Shown piece by piece: positions 1-7,642 of a stretch of DNA of 13,422 nt. A program made the translations under genes and the position numbers. The notes under the pieces were generated by a model. The model saw nothing but the letters and a program-made list of their open reading frames with translations, did not search any database and was not told the origin of the DNA. This stretch comes from a bacterium. Lineage in GTDB: Bacteria > Electryoneota > RPQS01. The stretch spans positions 1 through 13,422 of the forward strand of contig JAHIZR010000127.1 in NCBI GenBank assembly GCA_018814465.1, read 5' to 3'. The stretch's first letter is position 1, and each line of letters begins with the position of its first letter.

Positions 1-687
1 GAGCGATACAGCCAGAGCTTTCATCTCGATCACGTTCCGCAGACGACAATTTTACCGGGATTTCACGCGGATCGCTTTACTGAGGGAGTTGCTCCGCTTG
101 ATTTGCACAGGCAGTTAGGCCTTGCTTCCGATGTATTGCTTTTCGGTATTGTCGCTCGCATGAGTCCCGAGAAGGGGCAGGAAGTGCTGATTGAAGCACT
201 CGCGCTGCTGGATGCGGAAACGAAATCGAAAGCTCACTTCATCCTTACCGGTGATGATTCGCGTGAACGCGGGGCGCGCGACCTGAAAGCCCTTGCCCAA
301 CAAAAAGGGGTTGCAGGTCTGATTACCTTTCAGCAGCGCTACGAAGATATCCGGCCGTTCATCGCCGGATTGGATATCGGCTTGATTACCTCGGTGCGGA
401 GCGAAGCGGTCTGCCGAGTCGCCCTTGAATATATGAGCTTTGCCAAACCGATTATCAGCAGCGATGTCAATATTCTGCCGGAAGTCGTACGCAACGGCGA
501 AAACGGCTGGGTCTATAAGAACCGCGACGCGCAGGATCTGGCGCAGTGTATCCGGGACGCGGTTCAAGAGTCCGGGACAAGAACGCGCTTCGGCAAGCGC
601 GGTTTTGAATTTGTTCACAGCGATTTTTCAATCGACAACTACATCGAACAGACTCTTCGATTCTACAGCTCTGTCATTCATTCCTGA
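1..687 (+). CDS. Glycosyltransferase family 4, C-terminal part (5' end outside window)
   Basis: The frame is open from base 1, so the gene begins upstream; the TTG at 103 is an internal Leu codon and not a start. The visible 228 residues form the C-terminal Rossmann half of a GT-B retaining glycosyltransferase, which binds the nucleotide-sugar donor. Seen: the linker Y-x-LPGFHADRF pattern, the strand GIVARMSPEKGQ that opens the second domain, ILTGDD, and the donor-binding EX7E motif in EAVCRVALEYM followed by KPIISSDVNILPEVV and NGENGW. These are standard GT4 features. It probably adds a sugar to LPS core or a surface glycan in the cytoplasm. The stop lies 10 bases before the next glycosyltransferase gene, so it is likely the first visible member of that operon. 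The acceptor and sugar cannot be read from sequence. Confidence 0.9.
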   Translation, partial: ERYSQSFHLDHVPQTTILPGFHADRFTEGVAPLDLHRQLGLASDVLLFGIVARMSPEKGQEVLIEALALLDAETKSKAHFILTGDDSRERGARDLKALAQQKGVAGLITFQQRYEDIRPFIAGLDIGLITSVRSEAVCRVALEYMSFAKPIISSDVNILPEVVRNGENGWVYKNRDAQDLAQCIRDAVQESGTRTRFGKRGFEFVHSDFSIDNYIEQTLRFYSSVIHS

Positions 688-697
688 CGAATAATCA

Positions 698-1471
698 ATG
701 CAAAAGCTTCCCATCACATTAGCGGTCATCACCTGCAACGAGCAAAAAAATATAGAACGCTGCTTGCGCGCGGCGGACTTCTGCGATGAGCTGCTCATTG
801 TTGATTCCGGATCCACGGATGAAACCGTCAGGATCTGTGAATCACTCGGAGCAAAAGTCCTGCAGCGCCAGTGGACCGGCTACGGCGATCAAAAGAATTT
901 TGCGACGGAACAGGCCAAGCATGACTGGGTACTCTGCATCGACGCGGACGAGGTTGTCACGCCTGAGCTGCGTGCTTCTATTCTTAAGGCTTTCGCTTCC
1001 CTGAAAGACGAGGAGGGATTCGAGATAAACCGTCATGGGATCTATGCCGGGAAGCTGATTAATCATTCGGGATGGTATCCGGAATGGAGAATATTTCTCT
1101 ACCGAAAAGACAAGGCAGTCTGGGCAGGGCTGGAGCCGCACACGATTGTGCGTTTTTCGGGGGGGAAACTCGGACGTTTGCAGGGCGATCTGCTGCATTA
1201 CACGTACGGTGATATTCGCGAGCATTTGAGGAAGAATATCGCATCGGCGTATGCGTCGGCTCAGGCAATGAAACAGTCCGGACGCCGCGCAACGCTTTCC
1301 GACCTGCTCTTTCGCGGTCCGTTTGCCTGCTTCCGAAGATACTTTATTCAGCTCGGTTTTCTTGACGGTTTCTACGGTTTCGTCATTGCCGTGCTGAGCG
1401 GCGTCTATACGTTTCTCAAATATGCCTTCCTGCGCGAACTCAACAAGCACGATACAGAGTCCAAGCAATGA
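698..1471 (+). CDS. GT2 glycosyltransferase, WaaE/KdtX-like (LPS core)
   Basis: 257 residues, usual length for the WaaE/KdtX group of inverting GT-A enzymes that add a glucose or similar residue to the LPS inner core. Seen: N-terminal LAVITCNEQKNIERCL, nucleotide-binding VDSGSTD (residues 35-41), YGDQKNFA (62-69), and the metal-binding DAD of CIDADE (82-84). The C-terminal stretch, about 221-247, is hydrophobic and may tether the enzyme to the inner membrane. The YGxQKNFA block next to the DxD motif is typical of this subgroup and separates it from generic GT2 enzymes. The ATG start follows the previous gene by 10 bases with no strong Shine-Dalgarno. The stop overlaps the next start (ATGA at 1468-1471), indicating translational coupling. 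Family assignment is firm; the exact sugar is not known. Confidence 0.9.
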   Translation: MQKLPITLAVITCNEQKNIERCLRAADFCDELLIVDSGSTDETVRICESLGAKVLQRQWTGYGDQKNFATEQAKHDWVLCIDADEVVTPELRASILKAFASLKDEEGFEINRHGIYAGKLINHSGWYPEWRIFLYRKDKAVWAGLEPHTIVRFSGGKLGRLQGDLLHYTYGDIREHLRKNIASAYASAQAMKQSGRRATLSDLLFRGPFACFRRYFIQLGFLDGFYGFVIAVLSGVYTFLKYAFLRELNKHDTESKQ

Positions 1472-2448
1472 GTTCGGGCAAGGATAAAGCAGAGCTTTTC
1501 GCTCTGTTGTTTCGCAGAGTCGGAGACAGCCTGCTGGCGACGCCCGCACTGCGCGCAATCAAGAAAAAGTTCCCGGAGCAGCGGCTGAATGTAATCATTG
1601 AGCCGCAGGTGAGGCGGATTTTTGAGTTGAATCCTGTAATTAATGAAATTCTTGTGACTGAGAAGTCGCCCTCACCTTTTCAGCTTGCCGGGCAGCTGAA
1701 ACGAGGCGGAAGACCCGCTCTCACTTTAGATTTTCTTTCCGATCCGAGAACGGCGCTTGCCTGCTTATTAGCAGGCGCTCACACTCGAGTCGGTTTTAAA
1801 ACTTCACTGCGCTCGCTCGTTTATACGCATCGCGTACCGCTACAGGATGAAAAGCGGCCTGTTTACAGCGCGCTGCATAAGCTTGGCTTGGCGTTTGCCG
1901 CGGGCGCGGCAGATGAATCTCTGGAAACCGACTTTTTTCTTAAAGACAGCGACGCCGAGTTTGCGAATGCGTGGAAGCAGCGCACGCATATTCATGAAGC
2001 AACTCGAATAATTGCTGTCTTTCCCTTCAGCAGACGAGATTATAAGAGGTGGCCGCCCGACCGCTATATATCCTTGTGCAAAAAACTGCAGGCAGTTCCC
2101 GATTTCTTCCCGGTTTTAATATCCGGTCCCGGTGAGGCCGACTATTGTTCAATGATCGCGGCTGCGGCAAGTCTGGACGAGCGTCATTCAATTATCTTCG
2201 ATGATCTTGGGAAAATGGCGGCTTTTCTGCGGTTATCTTCGCTTTATATCGGCAATGACGGCGGTCCGAAGCATCTTGCGGTTGCTGTTGGCACGCCGAC
2301 GATAACGATCTTTCTTAATGATCCGCCTGAATACTGGACTCCGCCCGGCTCCTTGCTGCATACCGCTATTTCAACCGACAGCGCTTTAGGAATAAGTGTC
2401 GAAGCGGTTCTGAATGAAATTCACAGAATGATTGAACGATGCGGATAG
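1468..2448 (+). CDS. GT9 family (heptosyltransferase-like) protein 1
   Basis: 326 residues, normal length for GT9, the ADP-heptose:LPS heptosyltransferase family (GT-B fold, cytoplasmic face of the inner membrane). Seen: N-terminal RRVGDSLLATPALRAIKKKF with Asp20 in the position of the proposed catalytic base of E. coli WaaC; a central FPFSRRDYKRWPPDRYISL that matches the donor-site block with the K-R-W-P pattern; and C-terminal GNDGGPKHLAVAVGTP (about 262-277), the counterpart of the usual NDSGPMHLAAA loop. Gly and Lys replace the usual Ser and Met in that loop. It begins inside the stop of the WaaE-like gene and overlaps the next GT9 gene by 10 bases. Likely a core heptosyltransferase or a relative using another sugar; the sequence does not say which. 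Confidence 0.87.
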   Translation: MSSGKDKAELFALLFRRVGDSLLATPALRAIKKKFPEQRLNVIIEPQVRRIFELNPVINEILVTEKSPSPFQLAGQLKRGGRPALTLDFLSDPRTALACLLAGAHTRVGFKTSLRSLVYTHRVPLQDEKRPVYSALHKLGLAFAAGAADESLETDFFLKDSDAEFANAWKQRTHIHEATRIIAVFPFSRRDYKRWPPDRYISLCKKLQAVPDFFPVLISGPGEADYCSMIAAAASLDERHSIIFDDLGKMAAFLRLSSLYIGNDGGPKHLAVAVGTPTITIFLNDPPEYWTPPGSLLHTAISTDSALGISVEAVLNEIHRMIERCG

Positions 2449-3452
2449 ACGAACCGACCTCCATTCTGGTATTTCGGAACGGTTCCATCGGAAACACGCT
2501 TGTTGCGTTGCCCGCTATTCGCGCGTTAAAAGACCTATTCCCCAATGCAGCGCTTGCTGTTGTGCTTGACAGTTTGGGTGCCGAGTTGCTTCAGCATGTT
2601 CCCTTTATCGATACCATTATTTCCTATGATAAGCGCGGAGTGGACAAAAGCTTAAGCGCTCAATTCCGTTTTGTGCGAAAGCTGCGCCGGCTTCATCCGA
2701 CTCACGCCATTCTTTTCAAGCGTTTTTTCCGGAACGGCTTGCTGGCCTTTCTTTCAGGAGCAAAGTATCGCATTGGTTTTAAGACCGCCGGTAAAGCCCC
2801 CTTTCTGAACGTTACGATTTCCTATGATGAATCGCTTCACATCGCGCAGCTTAATTTGAATCTGCTCGCGCTGCTCGGCGTTGACACAAAGCTCGAATCC
2901 TACTCGATTCCGCTTAGCAAAGAGGATCAGCAGGAGGCCGTTCATGCGCTTCAAGCCGCCGAACTCGAAGGAAAGCGCTTCGTCGCCGTTCACTACGGCG
3001 GCTCCACGACCAAGCCTGACTTCTTCCCTGTGCGTCGAATGAGTGAACTATTGCGTCCTGTTGTTAAATCGCGCGCGGAATTAGCTTTTGTCGCCGCGGG
3101 ATTCGACGAGCGCGTACTCGCTGAAAGCGCGATAGCTGAACTTGGCTGCGGAAAGCTGCTGTGCGATTTGCCCATTCGAACGATGGCCGCCGTGCTGTCC
3201 AAAGCAAACTGTTTCGTCGGTTTTAATTCAGGTCCCGCGCACATTGCAGCTGGAGTATGCACGCCCGGGATTGTGATCTATCGCCCTGATTTGAATGTTG
3301 AGAATGAGATTCGAAAATGGCGGCCGCTCTTTGAGAAGCTGACGCCGGTTGTTCCGCCTGTCGCCGATGATGACTCCGAATGGAGTGAATTCATCAGTGG
3401 ACTTCACGCTCGGATTTCTGCGCTGCTTGCTGATAAGCCGGAGCGACCATGA
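2439..3452 (+). CDS. GT9 family protein 2, with altered catalytic-Asp position
   Basis: 337 residues, a second GT9 member directly after the first. Seen: N-terminal LVFRNGSIGNTLVALPAIRALK, in which Asn19 stands where WaaC-type enzymes have the Asp of the S-x-G-D motif; GAKYRIGFKTAG in the middle; HYGGSTTKPDFFPVRRM as the second-domain donor block; and FVGFNSGPAHIAAGVCTP (about 259-276), where Asn replaces the usual Asp of NDSG. Overall fold and length are those of the family. The two Asp-to-Asn changes may mean altered chemistry, another acceptor, or a weak enzyme. It overlaps the previous gene by 10 bases and shares ATGA with the next (3449-3452), so it is translated as part of the same operon. 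Confidence 0.85.
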   Translation: MRIDEPTSILVFRNGSIGNTLVALPAIRALKDLFPNAALAVVLDSLGAELLQHVPFIDTIISYDKRGVDKSLSAQFRFVRKLRRLHPTHAILFKRFFRNGLLAFLSGAKYRIGFKTAGKAPFLNVTISYDESLHIAQLNLNLLALLGVDTKLESYSIPLSKEDQQEAVHALQAAELEGKRFVAVHYGGSTTKPDFFPVRRMSELLRPVVKSRAELAFVAAGFDERVLAESAIAELGCGKLLCDLPIRTMAAVLSKANCFVGFNSGPAHIAAGVCTPGIVIYRPDLNVENEIRKWRPLFEKLTPVVPPVADDDSEWSEFISGLHARISALLADKPERP

Positions 3453-4324
3453 CATTGGGAGTTGCCATTCCGGCGTATCAGGACTCAGCAAGACTGAGAC
3501 GCTGCTTAAACTCAATCGAGGAATATGCGCCGGATCTAATCTCCCACACGGTCATCGTTGATGACAGCGGTGACGGCAAGGTATGGAAAGATCTCAAGCA
3601 TCACTATCCTCAAGTTAAGTGGATTGTACACGAGGAGAATAAAGGTTTTGGGGCTTCCGCAACTGAATCTGTTCTTGCCTGCGAGCATGACATCGTAATG
3701 CTATTGAACGACGACGTACAGCTTTTAAACGATCCAAGAACCTTGTTGCTTTCATGCTTCGAGGATGAGTCATTGTTCGCCGTTAGTTTTCGCTCCGAAG
3801 ACTCTGCCGGTAGGTTTCGTGAAGGAGCGAAGCGGCTCGTTTGGAAATTAGGCTTTCCGAGAGTTTTGCACAATCCCGGCGATCAGCAGAAAAGAAAAGA
3901 TTTGGAACAGGAAAGCTCCTACGCCGTGGGCGGACACTGCGCGTTTCGTCGAATCCGCTTCGCGGAGCTCGGCGGATTCGACAGACTGTTTGATCCATTC
4001 TACTGGGAGGACGTGGACTTATCATCCCGCGCACGAGCAAGCGGCTGGAGAATACTCTACCAACCCGGCTGCCGCGTCCGGCACGAAGAGTCCGGCGCAA
4101 TCAAGAGCACGCATAAGAGTGAAGAGATTCGTAAGCTGACTATGCGCAATCGGATTCTCTTTGCGCGGCGTCACTGCCCGAAATCACTCAGATCACAGCT
4201 CGGTTTCAGTATTGCCCTGCGGCGAAGCATGGCTTTACTGCGCGGCAACCGCATCCTGCTCGCGGCTTTTCGCGAAGCGGATAACAGATGGGAAGAATAC
4301 AAGGCAACCGGTAATTTGAAATAA
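3449..4324 (+). CDS. GT2 glycosyltransferase, rhamnosyltransferase-like
   Basis: 291 residues, GT-A fold inverting glycosyltransferase. Seen: N-terminal GVAIPAYQDSARLRRCL, VDDSGDG (37-43), NKGFGAS (64-70, the block common in rhamnosyl/galactofuranosyl-type GT2 enzymes), the metal-binding LLNDDV (85-90), the acceptor-side GGFDRLFDPFYWEDVDL (175-191, with Glu187-Asp188 as likely catalytic-base region), and a His212 in RVRHEESG. The C-terminal 70 residues are basic and carry no clear membrane segment. It begins in the stop of the preceding GT9 gene (ATGA) and ends 16 bases before the OPT gene, closing the glycosyltransferase run. Likely adds a deoxysugar or similar to LPS or another surface polysaccharide; substrate unknown. 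Confidence 0.88.
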   Translation: MTLGVAIPAYQDSARLRRCLNSIEEYAPDLISHTVIVDDSGDGKVWKDLKHHYPQVKWIVHEENKGFGASATESVLACEHDIVMLLNDDVQLLNDPRTLLLSCFEDESLFAVSFRSEDSAGRFREGAKRLVWKLGFPRVLHNPGDQQKRKDLEQESSYAVGGHCAFRRIRFAELGGFDRLFDPFYWEDVDLSSRARASGWRILYQPGCRVRHEESGAIKSTHKSEEIRKLTMRNRILFARRHCPKSLRSQLGFSIALRRSMALLRGNRILLAAFREADNRWEEYKATGNLK

Positions 4325-4340
4325 AAGCACGGAGCGGTGA

Positions 4341-6233
4341 ATGTCAAAGCAAGACGAATCGCAGTTTCAACCTTATGTCTCCGCGTCAACATCGATGCCG
4401 GAAGCGACTTTTCGCGCGATCATTCTTGGTGTCGTGCTGGGCATTATTTTCACGGCGGCAAACGCCTATCTGGGTTTGTACATCGGCATGACGGTCAGCG
4501 CTTCGATTCCGGCGGCGGTAATTTCGATGGCGATTCTGCGCAAGGTGTTTCGCGGCGGAACCGTGCTCGAAAACAACATCGTGCAAACCGTTGCTTCATC
4601 CGGGGAATCACTCGCCGCCGGGATCATTTTCACTATCCCCGCCTTTTTCATCTGGCACGCCACTCGCGGCGATGTGATGGTTCCCAGCATAACCAAGATC
4701 GCCTACATCTCCCTTTTAGGAGGTGCGCTGGGAATATTGATGATGATTCCGCTCCGCCGGATGTTGATCCGCGATGAGCATGCGACTCTTCCTTATCCTG
4801 AAGGAGCCGCCTGTGCGAATGTGCTTATCGCAGGCGAGCAAGGCGGGGCAAATGCGAAAAAGGTTTTTGCCGGAGTCGGTATAGGAGCGCTCTATAAGCT
4901 CGGTACGGGAACGGGGATCTGGCTCGAGAATCTTGATTTGCATTTCAGAGTCCCCGCTAAGGCTTTTGTCGGAATTAATTCGATCCCCGCCTTGCTGGGT
5001 GTCGGCTATATTTTAGGACCTCGCATTTCGGCGATTATGCTTGCCGGCGGAACGCTGGGAACTCTGGTTCTGGTTCCGATTATCGCCTTCTTTGCATCAG
5101 GAAGCACCACTCCTATCTTTCCCGCAACCGAGGAATTGATTCGAAATATGGATGGCGAAACAATTCGCTTAACCTATGTTCGCTATATCGGCGCAGGCGC
5201 AGTGACAATGGGAGGAATCTTGAGCCTGCTCAAATCACTCCCGACTCTGCTGAAGTCCCTGAGTAGAGGCCTCTCCAGAGTAAAAGCGGCAGCGAAGTCA
5301 TCGGAACGAACAGATCTTGATTTGCCGAACTGGCTGGTCTTCTGGGGAGCGATCGGCATCGGATTACTGACTTGGACGCTGGCTCCGCATACGCCGATTA
5401 TCATTCCATTAATTGTTGTTTTCGGATTCATCTTTGTGATGGTTGCGTCCCGCATCGTCGGACTGGTCGGCTCGTCGTCAAATCCTGTATCGGGTATGAC
5501 GATCGCAACTCTCTTAGGGACGACTGTTTTGTTCGTAGGTCTCGGAATCGTTGGCACTATCGGGATGGCGGCCGCTCTTCTGGTCGGAGCGGTGGTATGC
5601 GTAGCCGTCTGCGCGGCAGGCGATATCTCGCAGGACTTAAAAACCGGCTACCTGCTGGGAGCGACTCCGTGGAAGCAGCAGGTGGGCGAGTTTATCGGAG
5701 TAATCGCGGGGGCTTCGATTGTTGGAGCAATTGTTTATCTGCTGGGAGAATCTTACGGATTCGTTTACAGCGCGGAACATCCGAATCCCCTGCAAGCTCC
5801 TCAGGCCAACTTAATGGCAATCCTGATCGAAGGCGTGATGGAATCTAAGCTGCAGTGGGATTTAATTTTCTTCGGTATGCTGCTGAGTGTCATTGTCGAA
5901 TTTTTTGGCGTGACATCGCTGGCATTCGCGGTCGGACTCTATCTTCCCGTCGGCTTGAGCGTCGGTATTATGACGGGGGGACTTCTGCGCTGGGCGCGCG
6001 AGCGAAAACAAGGCGTATCCGACGGCAACGATCCCGGAGTACTCTACAGCTCGGGTCTGATCGCCGGTGAAGCGCTGCTGGGAATCATCCTCGCCCTGCT
6101 TGCCACACTTCATGTCGCATACGATGGCGCGGCGGGAATCTTAGGCATCGCTGAGGTGCCCGTTACCATAGTGCTCTACTGCGGTCTGCTCTATTCTCTG
6201 TGGCATTTATCAAAGCGAACGGTAAAAGCTTAG
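4341..6233 (+). CDS. OPT family oligopeptide/metal-chelate transporter
   Basis: 630 residues, very hydrophobic, with roughly fifteen predicted membrane segments, matching the bacterial oligopeptide transporter (OPT) family. These are proton-coupled importers of peptides or metal chelates in the inner membrane. Seen: a short polar N-terminus, then the family hallmark NAYLGLYIGMTVSASIP (41-57), RGGTVLENNIVQTVASSGES soon after, PYPEGAACANVL, and a C-terminal half with VGSSSNPVSGMTIA and AAGDISQDLKTGYLLGATP, both characteristic of the family. A Shine-Dalgarno-like GGAG lies 6-7 bases before the ATG at 4341. Only 16 bases separate it from the preceding glycosyltransferase, so it may be cotranscribed although its role is unrelated. 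It ends at a strong hairpin shared with the converging gene. Transported substrate cannot be told. Confidence 0.93.
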   Translation: MSKQDESQFQPYVSASTSMPEATFRAIILGVVLGIIFTAANAYLGLYIGMTVSASIPAAVISMAILRKVFRGGTVLENNIVQTVASSGESLAAGIIFTIPAFFIWHATRGDVMVPSITKIAYISLLGGALGILMMIPLRRMLIRDEHATLPYPEGAACANVLIAGEQGGANAKKVFAGVGIGALYKLGTGTGIWLENLDLHFRVPAKAFVGINSIPALLGVGYILGPRISAIMLAGGTLGTLVLVPIIAFFASGSTTPIFPATEELIRNMDGETIRLTYVRYIGAGAVTMGGILSLLKSLPTLLKSLSRGLSRVKAAAKSSERTDLDLPNWLVFWGAIGIGLLTWTLAPHTPIIIPLIVVFGFIFVMVASRIVGLVGSSSNPVSGMTIATLLGTTVLFVGLGIVGTIGMAAALLVGAVVCVAVCAAGDISQDLKTGYLLGATPWKQQVGEFIGVIAGASIVGAIVYLLGESYGFVYSAEHPNPLQAPQANLMAILIEGVMESKLQWDLIFFGMLLSVIVEFFGVTSLAFAVGLYLPVGLSVGIMTGGLLRWARERKQGVSDGNDPGVLYSSGLIAGEALLGIILALLATLHVAYDGAAGILGIAEVPVTIVLYCGLLYSLWHLSKRTVKA

Positions 6234-6238
6234 TCTAA

Positions 6239-6267
6239 AAAAGACCCGGTTATCAGCCGGGTCTTTT
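6239..6267. terminator. Bidirectional Rho-independent terminator between converging genes
   Basis: An 11-bp perfect stem (6239-6249 pairs with 6257-6267, arms AAAAGACCCGG and CCGGGTCTTTT) has a 7-base loop. It carries A-runs on one side and T-runs on the other, so it can stop transcription in both directions. It starts six bases after the OPT stop, and its last base is the first base of the stop triplet of the converging ABC gene on the minus strand. Confidence 0.9.
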
Positions 6268-6956
6268 CAGATCATTTCATACTGCTTGAGCAGTGTTTCA
6301 TTGTGCAGCAGTTTCTCCGTTTGGGTACGCAACTCCACCCTCCCCTCTTTCAAAATACAAGTCTCACCTTTGAGCGCCCGCATCAAAGCAAGGTCATGCG
6401 TAATGATAATCAGCATTCGATCCGGAGCAATCCAGTTGTGCAAACACTCGGTCAATTCGCGGCGGTGTTTTGAATCGAGGCCGATCGTAGGCTCATCAAG
6501 AATCAAGAGCGCGGGTTCCCGCGATAACTGAAAAGCGATTGCGGTCAGTCTGCCTTCAGCCGAAGACAGTCTTGCGGGGAGTCGGTCGGCCAATTCCGAG
6601 TAGTCAAGTCCCACTTCATTCAGCCATCTTTGGGCGGCATGATCGGCGGCGTCGCCGTGAATTGATTCAAATTCCTTTCGGACACTGTCTTCGAGAAAAA
6701 GTGCTTCGGGAAACTGAAACACAATTGCAATGCGGTCGGAATTAATTGATTCCGGCGAAAAGCGAAGCTCTCCGTTGTCAGGTTTTAACAGCCCCGCACA
6801 GAGAAGCCCAAGCGTCGTTTTACCCGAACCTGATCTCCCGCAAATCAGATAAGGCGATCCGGATTGAAGCTCAAGATCAAGATTATTCAGCGCGGCGACT
6901 TTGCCCTGTCTCGATTCCCACGAATATGAGATGCTACTCAGAATCAGTTTTTTCAC
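6267..6956 (-). CDS. ABC transporter ATPase, EcfA2/CbiO-like, degenerate signature
   Basis: 229 residues from a GTG at 6956. This start lies 14 bases after the previous stop, with GGGCGGA upstream, and puts the family N-terminus VKKLILSSISYSW first; longer in-frame starts would overlap the previous gene by about 100 bases. Seen: Walker A GRSGSGKTT (40-48), Q-loop Gln81 in VFQFPEALFLEDSVRKEF (the F/Y-P-E pattern is typical of EcfA ATPases), signature region LSSAEG (130-135) in place of LSGGQ, Walker B LLILDEP (150-156) with Glu155, and H-loop His187 in THD. ECF ATPases pair with a second ATPase and a membrane T subunit to power vitamin or metal uptake. The lost signature is matched by a lost His in the neighbouring ATPase. 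No membrane subunit is in the window, so the transported substrate is unknown. Confidence 0.88.
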   Translation of the reverse strand: MKKLILSSISYSWESRQGKVAALNNLDLELQSGSPYLICGRSGSGKTTLGLLCAGLLKPDNGELRFSPESINSDRIAIVFQFPEALFLEDSVRKEFESIHGDAADHAAQRWLNEVGLDYSELADRLPARLSSAEGRLTAIAFQLSREPALLILDEPTIGLDSKHRRELTECLHNWIAPDRMLIIITHDLALMRALKGETCILKEGRVELRTQTEKLLHNETLLKQYEMI

Positions 6957-6970
6957 GATCCGCCCATTGC

Positions 6971-7642
6971 TTAGTCGGCTTGAAGAATCTGTTCGACCGT
7001 GACTTCCCGTGCTTCTCCCTTGGCTAATCGATAGTGCCGATCCGCTCGCGGCAGACGGTCCGCATCGGCGCATGCCCAGAGCATTCCAATTCCCTGACCA
7101 AGCAGCGAAACCGCATTCAGAAAATCTCTTCTTGAAGGCGCATCAAGCAGTGAATCAGGCTCATCGAACAGGAGAAACTCGGGTTCTAAAGCAGCGATGG
7201 CCGCCAGAGCCACTCGCTGCATTTGTCCTCCGGACAGCGTATCGGGAGCTCGTTCACGAAGCTCTTGAAGCGAGTATTTGTTCAACACCTGCTCGACTCT
7301 TTGCAGCATTTCATTGCGCTCCATTCCACGGAATTCAAGACCGAGAGCGATTTCTTCTTCAACCGTCGGTGCGATCATCTGATGCTCCGGATTCTGCATA
7401 ACCAGTCCGATGTGAGATCGCAGAGTATCGCCGCTCTTCTCACCGATAGTGACCTCGCCTTCGGCAAAAGGCAGCAAGCCGGCGATACATCTCAGCAGAG
7501 TGCTCTTTCCGGAACCATTCCCTCCGAACACTACCACGGTCTCGCCCGCTTTTATCTCCAAGCTAATACTCGATAAAAGAGTTCCCCCGTCCTTGAAAGA
7601 GTACGCAAGATTGCGGATTCGCAGCGTTTTATGCGAGTCCAT
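6971..7642 (-). CDS. ABC transporter ATPase, EcfA1/CbiO-like, lacking the H-loop His
   Basis: 223 residues from the ATG at 7642, chosen because MDSHKTLRIRNLAYSF is the normal family N-terminus; a longer in-frame start at 7759 would lie deep inside waaA. Seen: Walker A GGNGSGKST (40-48), Q-loop Gln83 in VMQNPEHQMIAPTVEEEIA (hallmark of EcfA/CbiO ATPases), intact signature LSGGQ (136-140), Walker B FLLFDEP (156-162) with Glu161. In the expected T-H-D switch region the protein reads WACADADRL (189-197), with no His from 186 to 202. The start overlaps the end of waaA by 14 bases, so it is coupled to the LPS operon. Predicted partner is the next ATPase; together they would make a heterodimer with one complete ATP site. 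Confidence 0.88.
   Translation of the reverse strand: MDSHKTLRIRNLAYSFKDGGTLLSSISLEIKAGETVVVFGGNGSGKSTLLRCIAGLLPFAEGEVTIGEKSGDTLRSHIGLVMQNPEHQMIAPTVEEEIALGLEFRGMERNEMLQRVEQVLNKYSLQELRERAPDTLSGGQMQRVALAAIAALEPEFLLFDEPDSLLDAPSRRDFLNAVSLLGQGIGMLWACADADRLPRADRHYRLAKGEAREVTVEQILQAD

Noticed and set aside
842..1558. 238-codon minus-strand open frame
   Set aside because: Antisense to the WaaE-like gene and the start of the first GT9 gene; no domain and no sensible start context.
6957..7073. Longer start for the second ABC ATPase at 7073
   Set aside because: Would overlap the first ATPase gene by about 100 bases and adds residues unlike any ABC N-terminus; GTG 6956 fits the family length.
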